Shown here: positions 27,630 through 35,782 of the stretch, one piece after another
Numbering within the stretch: the first letter of the stretch is position 1
How the letters are laid out: each line of letters begins with the position of its first letter
Assembly (NCBI GenBank): GCA_902790325.1
Contig: CADARP010000015.1
Location: forward strand, 28,841 to 92,840
Reading direction: 5' to 3'
Source: Oscillospiraceae bacterium
GTDB lineage: Bacteria > Bacillota > Clostridia > Oscillospirales > Acutalibacteraceae
Length of the DNA: 64,000 nucleotides
The notes under the pieces: model-generated
What the model saw: only the letters and a program-made list of their open reading frames with translations
Database searches by the model: none
Told to the model about the DNA's origin: nothing
Position numbers and translations under genes: made by a program

Positions 27630-27661
27630 ATGGATACTATTCAGAATCGGAGGTATTACAA

Positions 27662-28243
27662 ATGCAAAAAAGACTGTCCGGAATCCTGTGTGTACTGCTT
27701 GCGCTGACACTGTTTTCCTCGTTCTGTCTGTCCGCGTTTGCCGCCGCGCCGGACGAATCGGAGAACGGCTTCAACGGCTTTATTGCCGCAGATCCGTCCG
27801 CCACGGACGACGGCGTCCGGTTTGACAGAGAAAAAGGCGCCGTGACGATGGCAAGCGGCGAGGCGCTGCGTCTGGTGCTTCATGACCGTCTGCCGGGCGA
27901 CGAGCTTGACGTCTCCTGGTCGTCCTCAGACGAAGATGCGGCTTCCATCGCCGAAGACGGCACGGTCACGACCGGTTCGGCCTGCCGCATTTCGTTTTTC
28001 AGGTATATCGAGATCCCCATCGCCGTCGTATTTGTCTTCCCCGGCCCGAACAGGTACCTCCATTTGCCGTTCCCCATTTTGTGGTTCCCGCACTTCGAGG
28101 GCAGCACGACCATATCAATGACCGCCTCCGAGACCGAAACAGATCCGGAAACAGGCGAAACGATTGAATGTGTGGTATTGAAGGACTCGGTCAAACTGAC
28201 CGTGAAGCACACGTTCAAAGAATGGCTCAGCTCACGGTTCTGA
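27662..28243 (+). CDS. Small secreted protein with a BIG2-like domain
   Basis: This 193-residue protein begins with a clear signal peptide (MQKRLSGILCVLLALTLFSS... ending near AFAAA, residue 28). A segment at about 70-105 reads like a bacterial Ig-like (BIG2) start (VSWSSSDEDAASIAEDGTVTTG). Instead of the usual GTATI strand it then has a hydrophobic, aromatic and Pro-rich insert (SFFRYIEIPIAVVFVFPGP and LHLPFPILWFPHF, about 112-148). ATG has GGAGG 8 bases upstream; the frame extends further 5' but only through the promoter. It lies between two cofactor operons but has its own promoter and terminator. Function unknown. Confidence 0.7.
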   Translation: MQKRLSGILCVLLALTLFSSFCLSAFAAAPDESENGFNGFIAADPSATDDGVRFDREKGAVTMASGEALRLVLHDRLPGDELDVSWSSSDEDAASIAEDGTVTTGSACRISFFRYIEIPIAVVFVFPGPNRYLHLPFPILWFPHFEGSTTISMTASETETDPETGETIECVVLKDSVKLTVKHTFKEWLSSRF

Positions 28244-28274
28244 TCTGCCGGGCAGATCACGAAACAGCTTGCTG

Positions 28275-28304
28275 CGGATGCGCGAATGTGCGCATCCGTT
28301 TTTT
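28275..28304 (+). terminator. Intrinsic terminator of the small secreted protein gene
   Basis: Stem CGGATGCG/CGCATCCG (28275-28282, 28291-28298) followed by TTTTTT. A second perfect hairpin, TGATCTGCC-G-GGCAGATCA, covers the stop codon at 28241-28261. Confidence 0.85.
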
Positions 28305-28362
28305 GTATGCCGTAGCGCCCCGTTTACAGAGGCATTACGAAAAAACAATCCTGTGATTTCTA

Positions 28363-28392
28363 TTGCAATACAGCCGGTCTTTATGGTAATAT
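28363..28392 (+). promoter_or_regulatory. Promoter of the moeA-moaA-MOSC operon
   Basis: -35 TTGCAA (28363-28368), 18-base spacer, -10 TAATAT (28387-28392). No Moco riboswitch-like structure was recognised in the 70-base leader. Confidence 0.55.
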
Positions 28393-28462
28393 GATACAGG
28401 ATCCGACGAACCTTTTACACACGCGGAACGACCGGACCGCAATGACAGGGAGGCTGACCGAC

Positions 28463-29659
28463 ATGCTCAACGTCGTTTCCAGAGAGGACGCCGTATCGTG
28501 CGTGCTGCGGCATACGCAGCGTACCGACGTCGGGACGCAGACCGTTCCGCTCTTTTCCGCCGCCGGCCGCACGCTCGCATGCGGCGTGACTGCCGCGGAG
28601 GACGTGCCCGCCTTTGACCGCACGACCGTGGACGGATATGCCGTCCGCGCCGCGGACACGTTCGGCGCATCTGCCGCGATCCCGGCGCAGCTCGAGGTCG
28701 TGGGCACGGTCGGCATGGGCGAAGCGCCGCGCTTTTCCGTCGGCGCAGGTCAATGCGCCGCCATATCCACCGGCGGGATGCTCCCGCGGGGCGCGGACGC
28801 CGCCGTCATGGTCGAGCATACCGACGACGCGGACGGGCTGTGCCTTGTGTACCGCGCGGCAGCGCCCGGCGAAAACATCACGCGCCGCGGCGACGATATT
28901 GCCGCGGGCAGCGTCGCGCTGCATGCGGGCACGCGCATCGGCGTGCCGCAGATCGGCGTACTGTCCGCGCTGGGCGTTTACGACGTGACCGTGTTCAAAA
29001 AGCCCGTGATCGCCGTGCTCTCGACCGGCGACGAACTGGTGCGCGGCCGTCCCGCCTTGGGACAGGTGCGGGACGTCAACGGATACCTTCTGTGCGCGCT
29101 GATCGAACGCGCGGGCGCAGAGCCGCTGTTCTGCGGCGCCGTGCCGGACGACCGGGCAAAGATCGCCGCCGCCTTGCGGGACTGCCTCGGAAAAGCCGAC
29201 GCCGTGCTCATCTCCGGCGGCTCCTCGGCAGGCACGCGCGACATGACCGTCGGCATTCTGGACGAGCTGGGCGAGGTCTGCTTCCACGGGATCGCCATGA
29301 AGCCCGGCAAGCCGACGATCTTCGGCACGGCGGGCGGCAAACCCGTTTTCGGTCTGCCCGGCCATCCGCTGGCCGCTTACTTTGTCTTCCGTCTGGTCGT
29401 TGCGGACTATCTGCGCGCGCTGCTGCACGCGGATGCGGACAAGCCGGTGCGCGCTGCCGCGCTTTCGACCAACATCCCGTCCAACCACGGCAGAGAGGAA
29501 TTCCTCTGCGTGCGGCTTGGCGAAAACGGCGAGGCGATCCCGCTGTACACCAAATCCGGTGTGATCTCCGTTCTGTCCGCGGCGGACGGCTTTATCCGCA
29601 TCCCGCGCGACACGGAGGGACTGCAGAAAGGCGCCTGTGTGGAGATATACGAGCTATGA
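28463..29659 (+). CDS. moeA: Molybdopterin molybdenumtransferase MoeA, copy 1
   Basis: This 398-residue protein inserts molybdate or tungstate into adenylated molybdopterin. Family blocks are FDRTTVDGYAVRAADT (about 49-64), VLSTGDELV (about 190), ISGGSSAGTRDMT (about 253-265) and the KPGKPTIFG / GLPGHPLAAYFVF pair (about 282-310). ATG at 28463 is used because GGGAGG is nine bases upstream and this gives the usual family length; in-frame ATGs at 28442 and earlier lack a better site. It is followed by a second MoeA-type gene overlapping by ATGA. Bacteria that use both Mo and W often carry two MoeA proteins. Confidence 0.9.
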   Translation: MLNVVSREDAVSCVLRHTQRTDVGTQTVPLFSAAGRTLACGVTAAEDVPAFDRTTVDGYAVRAADTFGASAAIPAQLEVVGTVGMGEAPRFSVGAGQCAAISTGGMLPRGADAAVMVEHTDDADGLCLVYRAAAPGENITRRGDDIAAGSVALHAGTRIGVPQIGVLSALGVYDVTVFKKPVIAVLSTGDELVRGRPALGQVRDVNGYLLCALIERAGAEPLFCGAVPDDRAKIAAALRDCLGKADAVLISGGSSAGTRDMTVGILDELGEVCFHGIAMKPGKPTIFGTAGGKPVFGLPGHPLAAYFVFRLVVADYLRALLHADADKPVRAAALSTNIPSNHGREEFLCVRLGENGEAIPLYTKSGVISVLSAADGFIRIPRDTEGLQKGACVEIYEL

Positions 29660-31533
29660 AACAGAATTACCTGAACAATTTACCTTTGGACGAGGCGAAG
29701 GAACTGTACTTCGCGCACCTGAAAGCCGCCGGCTTCGGTCCGCGCACGGAAACGGTTCCGTCCGCCGAAAGCGCCGGCCGCGTGCTGCCGGACGCCGTAT
29801 ACGCCAAGATCTGTTCGCCGCATTACAACGCCTCGGCGATGGACGGCGTCGCCGTCAAAGCGGCGGACACGTTCGGCGCGAGCGAGCATACGCCGCTGAC
29901 GCTGACGCGCGCGCAGTACCGCGCGGTCGATACCGGCGACCCGATCCCCGACGGCTGCGACGCGGTCATCATGGTCGAGGATCTGATCGACGCCGGCGAC
30001 GGCAGCTTCACGATCCTGTCCGCGGTGCATCCGTGGCAGAACGTGCGTCAGGTGGGCGAGGACATCTGCATGGGCGACATGATCGCGCCGTCCGGCACCG
30101 TGCTGACACCCGCGCTCTGCGGCGCCCTGCTCGCGGGCGGCGTAACGCAGGTCCGTGTGCTGCGCCGGCCGCTTGTCGGCATCATCCCGACCGGCGACGA
30201 GATCGTGCACCCGACGGATACGCCGCGCGCGGGCGAGATCATCGAGTTCAATTCCACGATCTTCTCCGCCATGCTGCGCGAATACGGCGCCGAGGCGAAG
30301 ACGTATCCCATCACGCCCGACAAAAAAGACTTGATCCGCGCCGCTCTGCAGACGGCGCTGGCGGAATGCGACGCCGTGCTGATCCTGGCCGGCTCCTCCG
30401 CCGGACGCGACGACTACACCAGCGAGGTGATCGCGTCGCTCGGCACGGTGCTTGTGCACGGGCTGGCCGTCAAACCCGGCAAACCCGCCGTGCTCGGCGA
30501 AGCGTGCGGCAAACCGGTGATCGGTCTGCCGGGTTATCCCGTATCGGCGATCGTCGTTATGGACGAGATCGTCGCCGATATGCTGTGCGCGGCGACGGGG
30601 CAAAAGCCAAAGAAAAGAAACACGCGTTCCGCCGTGCTCGGGCAGAAAGTCGTGTCCTCGCTCAAATATACGGAGTATATCCGCGTCACGCTCGGCGTGA
30701 TCGGCGGCAGGCTCCTCGCCTCTCCCCTGCCCCGCGGCGCGGGCGTCATCACGAGCTTTACGAAGGCGGACGGCATCCTGACCGTGCCGCAGAACCGCGA
30801 AGGGTATGACGCGGGCGAGACGGTCGACGTGCGTCTTTTGACGGACGCCGAACCGGAGAACACGTTGATCGTGACCGGCAGCCACGACCCGCTGATCGAC
30901 GAGGTATCCGACATCCTGCAGAAAAACGGCGCGCCGTTCCGCGTGCGCTCGACGCACGTCGGCAGCATGGGCGCGGTCTATGCGGTCCGCGGCGGCTTGG
31001 CGCATATGGGCGCCGTGCATCTGCTCGACGCCGAAACCGGCGGCTACAACGACAGTTACGTCAAAAAATATTTCCCGAACGGCGGCGCGGTGCTCGAAAA
31101 GGGCGTCCGCCGCGTGCAGGGACTGATGGTCAGAAAAGGCAACCCGCTGCACATACGGGAGTTTTGCGATATACGGAACGTGCGGTACGTCAACCGCCAG
31201 CGCGGCGCCGGCACACGGATACTGTGCGACCACCTGCTGGCAAAGTACGGCATACGCGCCGGGGAGATCGACGGCTACACGAACGAAGAATACACGCACA
31301 CCGCGGTCGCGGCGCTGATCGCGGCCGGCAATGCGGACGCAGGTCTGGGGATCTATTCCGCGGCGAAGATGTACGATCTGGATTTCATCCCGATCTGCGA
31401 GGAGGCATACGACTTCCTGATCTGTGAAGCCTACGCGGACGATCCGATGGTACGCGCATTCCTCGATGCGCTGCGCTCGGACGCGTGCCGGGAACGCCTG
31501 TCCCGCATGGGCGGGTACGGTTTGGAGGGATAA
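29656..31533 (+). CDS. MoeA fused to a C-terminal substrate-binding (PBP-like) domain
   Basis: This 625-residue protein has a full MoeA module at 1-400 (YNASAMDGVAVKAADTFG, IPTGDEIVH, LAGSSAGRDDYTSEV, VKPGKPAVLG, GLPGYPVSAIVV). About 220 residues follow that resemble the type 2 periplasmic-binding / LysR-effector fold (IVTGSHDPLIDEVSDIL...GAVHLLDAETGGYNDSYVKKYFP...GLGIYSAAKMYDLDFIPICEEAYDFLI). Cytoplasmic fusions of this kind are known in Clostridia. The extra domain may bind molybdate, tungstate or the pterin intermediate, which is inference. Its ATG overlaps the previous stop, so the two MoeA proteins are translationally coupled. Confidence 0.88.
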   Translation: MKQNYLNNLPLDEAKELYFAHLKAAGFGPRTETVPSAESAGRVLPDAVYAKICSPHYNASAMDGVAVKAADTFGASEHTPLTLTRAQYRAVDTGDPIPDGCDAVIMVEDLIDAGDGSFTILSAVHPWQNVRQVGEDICMGDMIAPSGTVLTPALCGALLAGGVTQVRVLRRPLVGIIPTGDEIVHPTDTPRAGEIIEFNSTIFSAMLREYGAEAKTYPITPDKKDLIRAALQTALAECDAVLILAGSSAGRDDYTSEVIASLGTVLVHGLAVKPGKPAVLGEACGKPVIGLPGYPVSAIVVMDEIVADMLCAATGQKPKKRNTRSAVLGQKVVSSLKYTEYIRVTLGVIGGRLLASPLPRGAGVITSFTKADGILTVPQNREGYDAGETVDVRLLTDAEPENTLIVTGSHDPLIDEVSDILQKNGAPFRVRSTHVGSMGAVYAVRGGLAHMGAVHLLDAETGGYNDSYVKKYFPNGGAVLEKGVRRVQGLMVRKGNPLHIREFCDIRNVRYVNRQRGAGTRILCDHLLAKYGIRAGEIDGYTNEEYTHTAVAALIAAGNADAGLGIYSAAKMYDLDFIPICEEAYDFLICEAYADDPMVRAFLDALRSDACRERLSRMGGYGLEG

Positions 31534-31534
31534 G

Positions 31535-32002
31535 ATGCTGACACATCTCAATGAAAACGGCGAAGCGGTGATGGTGGACGTCGGCGAAAAGGCGGTCACG
31601 ATCCGCACGGCGTCCGCCGCGGCGACGGTGCGCATGCAGCCGGAAACGCTCAAAAAGCTCCTTGCCGCCGACCTCAAGAAGGGCGACGGGCTCGGCACGG
31701 CGCGCATCGCGGGCATCCTGGGCGGCAAGAAAACGTCGGAACTGATCCCGCTGTGCCACAACATCCCGCTCGATCGCATCACGGTGGACTTCGAGCAGAA
31801 AGACGAGACGCGTCTTGTGATCGTCGCCCGCGCCAAATGCACCTACAAAACGGGCGTCGAGATGGAGGCGCTGACCGCGGCGACCGTCGCGGCGCTGACG
31901 GTCTACGACATGTGCAAAGCGATCGACCGCGGCATGACGATCGAGGACGTGCGTCTTTTGGAAAAGCACGGCGGAAAGAGCGATTACCGGTATGAAAGAT
32001 AG
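31535..32002 (+). CDS. moaC: Cyclic pyranopterin monophosphate synthase MoaC
   Basis: This 155-residue enzyme completes the first step of molybdenum cofactor synthesis, turning the MoaA product (3',8-cyclo-GTP) into cPMP. It shows the conserved MVDVGEKAVTIRTA start, KKTSELIPLCHNIPL (about 69-83) and MEALTAATVAALTVYDMCKA (about 110-129) with the active-site Lys/Asp pair in YDMCKAIDRGM. Start ATG has GGAGGG just upstream and follows the MoeA-PBP stop by one base. Overlaps moaA by 11 bases. Confidence 0.95.
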   Translation: MLTHLNENGEAVMVDVGEKAVTIRTASAAATVRMQPETLKKLLAADLKKGDGLGTARIAGILGGKKTSELIPLCHNIPLDRITVDFEQKDETRLVIVARAKCTYKTGVEMEALTAATVAALTVYDMCKAIDRGMTIEDVRLLEKHGGKSDYRYER

Positions 32003-32927
32003 CTTCGGCAGAGACATCACCTATCTGCGCGTGTCCGTGACGGAGCGCTGCAATCTGAACTGCGTCTACTGCGGCAAGACCGACTGCGCAAAAAAAGAAA
32101 ACGAACTGTCCGCAGACGAGATCGTTTCGATCGCGTCCGCGTTCACACAGTGCGGCATCGAGAAGATCCGTCTGACCGGCGGCGAGCCGCTCGTGCGAAA
32201 CGACATCTGCGAGATCACCGCGCGTCTGCGCGCGCTGCCGGGGCTGCGCACGCTCGCTCTGACGACAAACGGCGTCTATCTATCGCAGTATGCGCGCGAA
32301 CTGAAAAAAGCGGGGCTTGACAGCGTCAACATCAGTCTCGACAGCACCGACGGCAGCACCTACCGCAAACTCACCGGCGCGGACGTGCTGCACCGCGTAC
32401 TCGAGGGCATCGACGAAGCGCAGCGCGCCGCTCTGACGCCCGTCAAAATCAACGCCGTCCTGATGCGCGGCGTCAACGAGGACAGCGCCGCATCGCTCAT
32501 CGACCTTGCGCGCACGCAGCCGGTCGACGTGCGGTTCATTGAACTCATGCCGTTTTCCGACGCGGGCGAGGACGCGTCGCGCATTGTGACGAACGACGCG
32601 CTGCTGCGGCGTTTTTCGTTCCTGCGGCCGCTCGGCGCGCGCGACGGCACGGCGGAGATGTACACCGCGGACGGCTTTTGCGGCAGAGTGGGATTCATCA
32701 GTCCCATCAGCCGCCGCTTCTGCGGCACATGCAACCGCATGCGGCTGTTGTCGGACGGGCGCGTCAAGCTCTGTCTGGGCGATGAGACGACGGTCGATCT
32801 GCGGCCGCTCGTCGGGCAGCGCGAGGCGCTGCTGCAGGCCGCGCAAAACTGCATCCGCAGCAAACCCGCCGGACACCGGTTCGGCGAAACGACGCAGCCG
32901 CACGGGCTGAACAAAACGGGAGGATAA
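31992..32927 (+). CDS. moaA: GTP 3',8-cyclase MoaA (radical SAM)
   Basis: This 311-residue radical SAM enzyme converts GTP to 3',8-cyclo-GTP, the first step of pterin cofactor synthesis. The SAM cluster motif CNLNCVYC is at about 20-27. The second, C-terminal cluster motif FCGTCNRMRLLSDGRVKLCL is at about 240-259. The required C-terminal Gly-Gly is present (NKTGG). All key residues are intact. It overlaps moaC by 11 bases; no strong separate ribosome site, so translation is probably coupled. Confidence 0.95.
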   Translation: MKDSFGRDITYLRVSVTERCNLNCVYCGKTDCAKKENELSADEIVSIASAFTQCGIEKIRLTGGEPLVRNDICEITARLRALPGLRTLALTTNGVYLSQYARELKKAGLDSVNISLDSTDGSTYRKLTGADVLHRVLEGIDEAQRAALTPVKINAVLMRGVNEDSAASLIDLARTQPVDVRFIELMPFSDAGEDASRIVTNDALLRRFSFLRPLGARDGTAEMYTADGFCGRVGFISPISRRFCGTCNRMRLLSDGRVKLCLGDETTVDLRPLVGQREALLQAAQNCIRSKPAGHRFGETTQPHGLNKTGG

Positions 32928-32929
32928 GC

Positions 32930-33373
32930 ATGGCAAAGATACTGGCGGTCAACATCAGCGAGCAGAAAAAAACGCCGAAAAAAACGGTCGAGGTCGGGAA
33001 CCTGATCGAGGATTTCGGCATCGAGGGCGACGCGCACGCCGGCAAATGGCACCGGCAGGTCAGCCTCCTTGCGAAAGAGAGCATTGACAAGGCGAAGGGC
33101 ATGCGCACGGACGGGCTGTGCCACGGCGTATTTGCCGAGAACCTGACGACCGAAGGGATCGAGCTGCACACGCTGCCGGTCGGCACGCTGCTGCAGGTCG
33201 GCGAGGACGCCGTGCTGGAGATCACCCAGATCGGCAAGGAGTGCCACGACGGCTGCGCGATCAAAGCGCTGGTCGGCCAGTGCATCATGCCGAAGGAGGG
33301 CGTGTTCGCCCGCGTGGTCCGAGGCGGAAAGGTCCGTGCCGGCGACGCGATCCGGGTCATGACAACCGAATAA
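32930..33373 (+). CDS. MOSC-domain protein
   Basis: This 147-residue single-domain MOSC protein (beta-barrel domain related to the C-terminus of Moco sulfurase) has GDAHAGKWHRQVSLLAKES, the FAENLTTEGIEL block and a conserved Cys in QIGKECHDGCAIKAL (about 100-114), which is likely to carry or bind sulfur. Standalone MOSC proteins are often found beside moaC/moaA and are thought to deliver sulfur or bind the finished cofactor. GGGAGG precedes the ATG and only two bases separate it from moaA. Last gene of the operon. Confidence 0.9.
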   Translation: MAKILAVNISEQKKTPKKTVEVGNLIEDFGIEGDAHAGKWHRQVSLLAKESIDKAKGMRTDGLCHGVFAENLTTEGIELHTLPVGTLLQVGEDAVLEITQIGKECHDGCAIKALVGQCIMPKEGVFARVVRGGKVRAGDAIRVMTTE

Positions 33374-33388
33374 AACGATCCTGCGCAA

Positions 33389-33426
33389 AATACGCCTTCC
33401 GGACAAAAAGGCGTATTTCTTTTTTT
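33389..33426 (+). terminator. Intrinsic terminator of the moeA-MOSC operon
   Basis: Perfect 10-bp stem AATACGCCTT/AAGGCGTATT (33389-33398, 33408-33417) with a nine-base loop, followed by a T-rich run. Confidence 0.92.
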
Positions 33427-33440
33427 CGGCAGGCTGTAAC

Positions 33441-33469
33441 TGTTACCTTTTCCGCGCGTTTTGCGTATA
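33441..33469 (+). promoter_or_regulatory. ECF-type promoter of the first sigma/anti-sigma module
   Basis: TGTTACCTTTT at 33441-33451 and CGTATA at 33464-33469 are separated so that the -35 core and -10 are 17 bases apart. This resembles ECF promoters of the sigma-W/M type (TGAAAC...CGTA) and not sigma-A. It would allow the sigma factor encoded next to drive its own gene. Assignment is by pattern only. Confidence 0.6.
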
Positions 33470-33517
33470 ACGGATGAAAGAGCAAACGAAAACGGCTCTT
33501 TCGGAAAGGAGTGTCCT

Positions 33518-34078
33518 ATGGATAACGGTGCAAGTAGCTACCGCCGTTTTCTGGAAGGTGACGACACAGGACTCAAGGAACTGATCGAAGACTACCGCAT
33601 GCCGCTGCAGATGTTCATTCTTTCCTTTGTGAAAGACGAAGACACTGCCGAAGAGGCGGCAGTCGAGACCTTTGTGAAACTGGCGACGAAGAAACCGCGG
33701 TACAGCGGCAAAGCGTCCTTCAAGACGTGGCTGTTCTGTATCGGCCGCAACACCGCGGCGGACTGTATCCGAAAGCAGAAACGGCACAATACCGTCAGTA
33801 TAGATGAAATCGGCACGCAGGCATCGGACAAACCGTCCCCGGAGGAGTTGTACATAACCGACGAGCGGAACAGACGCCTGGCGTCTTCCATGAAAAAGCT
33901 GAAGGAAGCGTATTACACGGTATTATGGCTCCGGTATTTTGAAAATCTGCCGGTTCGGGACATTGCGCAGATCCTGCACAAGAGCGAGGGCAATACGAAG
34001 GTTCTTCTGAGTCGGGCGCGCGAGGCGCTGAAAGTTCAGCTCGGAAAGGATGGTTTTGACGATGAAAACGAACAGTGA
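33518..34078 (+). CDS. ECF RNA polymerase sigma factor, module 1
   Basis: This 186-residue group 4 sigma factor has region 2 at about 20-95 (LEGDDTGLKELIEDYRMPLQMFILSFVKDEDTAEEAAVETFVKL...FKTWLFCIGRNTAADCIRKQK) and region 4 at about 125-180 (LKEAYYTVLWLRYFENLPVRDIAQILHKSEGNTKVLLSRAREAL), which bind the -10 and -35 elements. The ATG at 33518 has AAAGGAG 6 bases upstream; the frame extends to 33461 but through the promoter. It overlaps the downstream membrane protein by 17 bases, the usual arrangement with an anti-sigma factor. Confidence 0.9.
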   Translation: MDNGASSYRRFLEGDDTGLKELIEDYRMPLQMFILSFVKDEDTAEEAAVETFVKLATKKPRYSGKASFKTWLFCIGRNTAADCIRKQKRHNTVSIDEIGTQASDKPSPEELYITDERNRRLASSMKKLKEAYYTVLWLRYFENLPVRDIAQILHKSEGNTKVLLSRAREALKVQLGKDGFDDENEQ

Positions 34079-35078
34079 AGTTTTTGATCTCGTCATGGCG
34101 AGAAAAGACGAATATGAGAAGCAAAAGGCCGCGCGCAATAAGCGGATCGCGGCGGCGGGCGCGGGTGTGCTCGCGATCGCGCTGTGCGTCGGCGTCGGCG
34201 TCGCCGCACTGAAAGGCGGCACGCCTCCCGTGAAAGCCGGCGGCGAAGACAACACAGACGTCCGCGCGGCGGAGCCGGACGGGAGCGCGGTCGAACAAAC
34301 CGCGGTCACGCGGCCGGACGATCCGACAATCAGCGAAGATTCGGTTGTTTTTCCGCCGTACGAAAGCGGGGAAGCCGCGTGGAACGGAAACGGCGAACCC
34401 GCGCAGACGACAAAAATCTACGGCGGCGCAAATGCACCGGACGGCGCGGGCTTTTATACGGAAGAAACCGAAGCGGAACGAGGCGGCGCGCCCCCGAAGG
34501 ACGACCCCGATTCGCCTTACGGCGGCGATACGCAGTCGGGCGGCCGGATGATCCCGGCCAGACCCGACGCGTCCGGTGCGGAAGCGGGCGTGAAAGCGGT
34601 CGGAGAAAAGATCACGGACGCCGAGGCATCGGCGTATCTGCGCGAAAACACCTGGATCGGTTCCGCGCTTGCGGCCGGCGGCGTTTCTGCGGACGACATC
34701 ACGTATTCCGAGACCGGGTACTGCCACGTTTCCTACGACGGCACGGAAGGAAAGCCGCTCGAAGTGCGGGAGAATTTCCGGGACTACCTCGCCTACAGCG
34801 GCGGCAGGCTCATTGCGATCATCACGGTGACGAAAGAGAACGGCAAGCTGTCCGCAACGCCCGCGTTCGGCGGACCGTGGTTCCCGGATTACGACGCGTT
34901 CCTCAAAGCGCACAAGGGTCAGAAACTGCTGTATGTGTACGCCGGACGGATGGAGATCATCATCACGCCGGACGGCAAATGCTTTAACCCGCAAGGCTCG
35001 GATGTGTCCGCATACATGGAAGGTCTCGAGAATCCGTATGCGTACTTCTACAGCGAGGCGGCAGCCTATACGCCGTAA
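34062..35078 (+). CDS. Probable membrane anti-sigma factor, module 1
   Basis: This 338-residue protein has a short cytoplasmic N-terminus (about 30 residues, rich in Lys and Glu), one transmembrane helix (IAAAGAGVLAIALCVGVGVAAL, about 30-51), then an extracytoplasmic part. The latter has a long Gly/Pro/Glu-rich linker to about 180 and an unassigned C-terminal domain (about 185-338; EASAYLRENTWIG...FRDYLAYSGGRLIAIITV). The ATG at 34062 has AAAGGATGG 8 bases upstream. Gene order and topology imply an anti-sigma factor that holds the overlapping sigma protein; no zinc-binding HxxxCxxC motif is present. What it senses is unknown. Confidence 0.72.
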   Translation: MKTNSEVFDLVMARKDEYEKQKAARNKRIAAAGAGVLAIALCVGVGVAALKGGTPPVKAGGEDNTDVRAAEPDGSAVEQTAVTRPDDPTISEDSVVFPPYESGEAAWNGNGEPAQTTKIYGGANAPDGAGFYTEETEAERGGAPPKDDPDSPYGGDTQSGGRMIPARPDASGAEAGVKAVGEKITDAEASAYLRENTWIGSALAAGGVSADDITYSETGYCHVSYDGTEGKPLEVRENFRDYLAYSGGRLIAIITVTKENGKLSATPAFGGPWFPDYDAFLKAHKGQKLLYVYAGRMEIIITPDGKCFNPQGSDVSAYMEGLENPYAYFYSEAAAYTP

Positions 35079-35095
35079 TCGCTGTCCGCTGTGCT

Positions 35096-35135
35096 GCCGG
35101 AGTTTTATCCATGCGATAGAACTTCGGCGGTTTTT
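35096..35135 (+). terminator. Intrinsic terminator after sigma/anti-sigma module 1
   Basis: Nine-base arms GCCGGAGTT and AACTTCGGC (one G-U pair) around a 15-base loop, followed by GGTTTTT. Confidence 0.7.
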
Positions 35136-35140
35136 CTGTG

Positions 35141-35169
35141 TTGAGCAAACGCGCACGGTATGGTATAGT
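35141..35169 (+). promoter_or_regulatory. Sigma-A promoter of sigma/anti-sigma module 2
   Basis: -35 TTGAGC (35141-35146), 17-base spacer, -10 TATAGT (35164-35169). Unlike module 1, this module appears to be driven by the housekeeping sigma factor. Confidence 0.65.
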
Positions 35170-35242
35170 AAAAGAAAGTTTTTTCAAAAAAGTCCAATAC
35201 TTTTCTTTTCCCGTTCGTTTTGGGAATGAAGGAGGGCTGCAC

Positions 35243-35782
35243 ATGACCAATCATCAAATTGATCACTTGATGAGCAGAATCCAATCGGGAGACGGTACCG
35301 CTCTTGAGGAACTCTATAAAGAAATGAGTAAACCCGTATTTTTTTACGCATTGCGGCTGTGCGGCAATACCGACGCCGCGGAGGACGTGATGCAGGACAC
35401 GTTCGTGACGCTCCTGCGCAAATCCTCCCTTTACCGCGCCGAGGACAAGGGCAGAGCGTGGATCTTCACGGTTGCCAAAAACCTTGTTGTGGACATGCAG
35501 CGAAAGCAGTCCCGTACGGACGATTTTGCCGTGCTGACGGAATTGCCCGGCGCGGACGATTTCACGATCCGCGCGGACACCGGGATCGACGCGCTCAACA
35601 TGCTGGCGTGTCTCACGCCGCGGGAAAAGAACATCGTCCTGCTGCGGCTTCTGGGCGACATGACGCTCACCGAGGTCGCGGCGGAGCTGAACATACCGAA
35701 AGGTTCTGTTTTCTGGACATACAACAATGCCGTCAGGAAAATGCGTAAGCAGCACACAGGAGGCGAGCATCTTGAAGCGTAA
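35243..35782 (+). CDS. ECF RNA polymerase sigma factor, module 2
   Basis: This 179-residue ECF sigma factor has region 2 (IQSGDGTALEELYKEMSKPVFFYALRLCGNTDAAEDVMQDTFVTLLRKSSLY...AWIFTVAKNLVVDMQRKQ, about 10-92) and region 4 (LTPREKNIVLLRLLGDMTLTEVAAELNIPKGSVFWTYNNAVRKMRK, about 125-170). ATG at 35243 has GGAGGG 6 bases upstream. It is clearly different from the module 1 factor in sequence, so this is not a recent tandem duplication. It overlaps the downstream gene by 11 bases. Confidence 0.9.
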   Translation: MTNHQIDHLMSRIQSGDGTALEELYKEMSKPVFFYALRLCGNTDAAEDVMQDTFVTLLRKSSLYRAEDKGRAWIFTVAKNLVVDMQRKQSRTDDFAVLTELPGADDFTIRADTGIDALNMLACLTPREKNIVLLRLLGDMTLTEVAAELNIPKGSVFWTYNNAVRKMRKQHTGGEHLEA

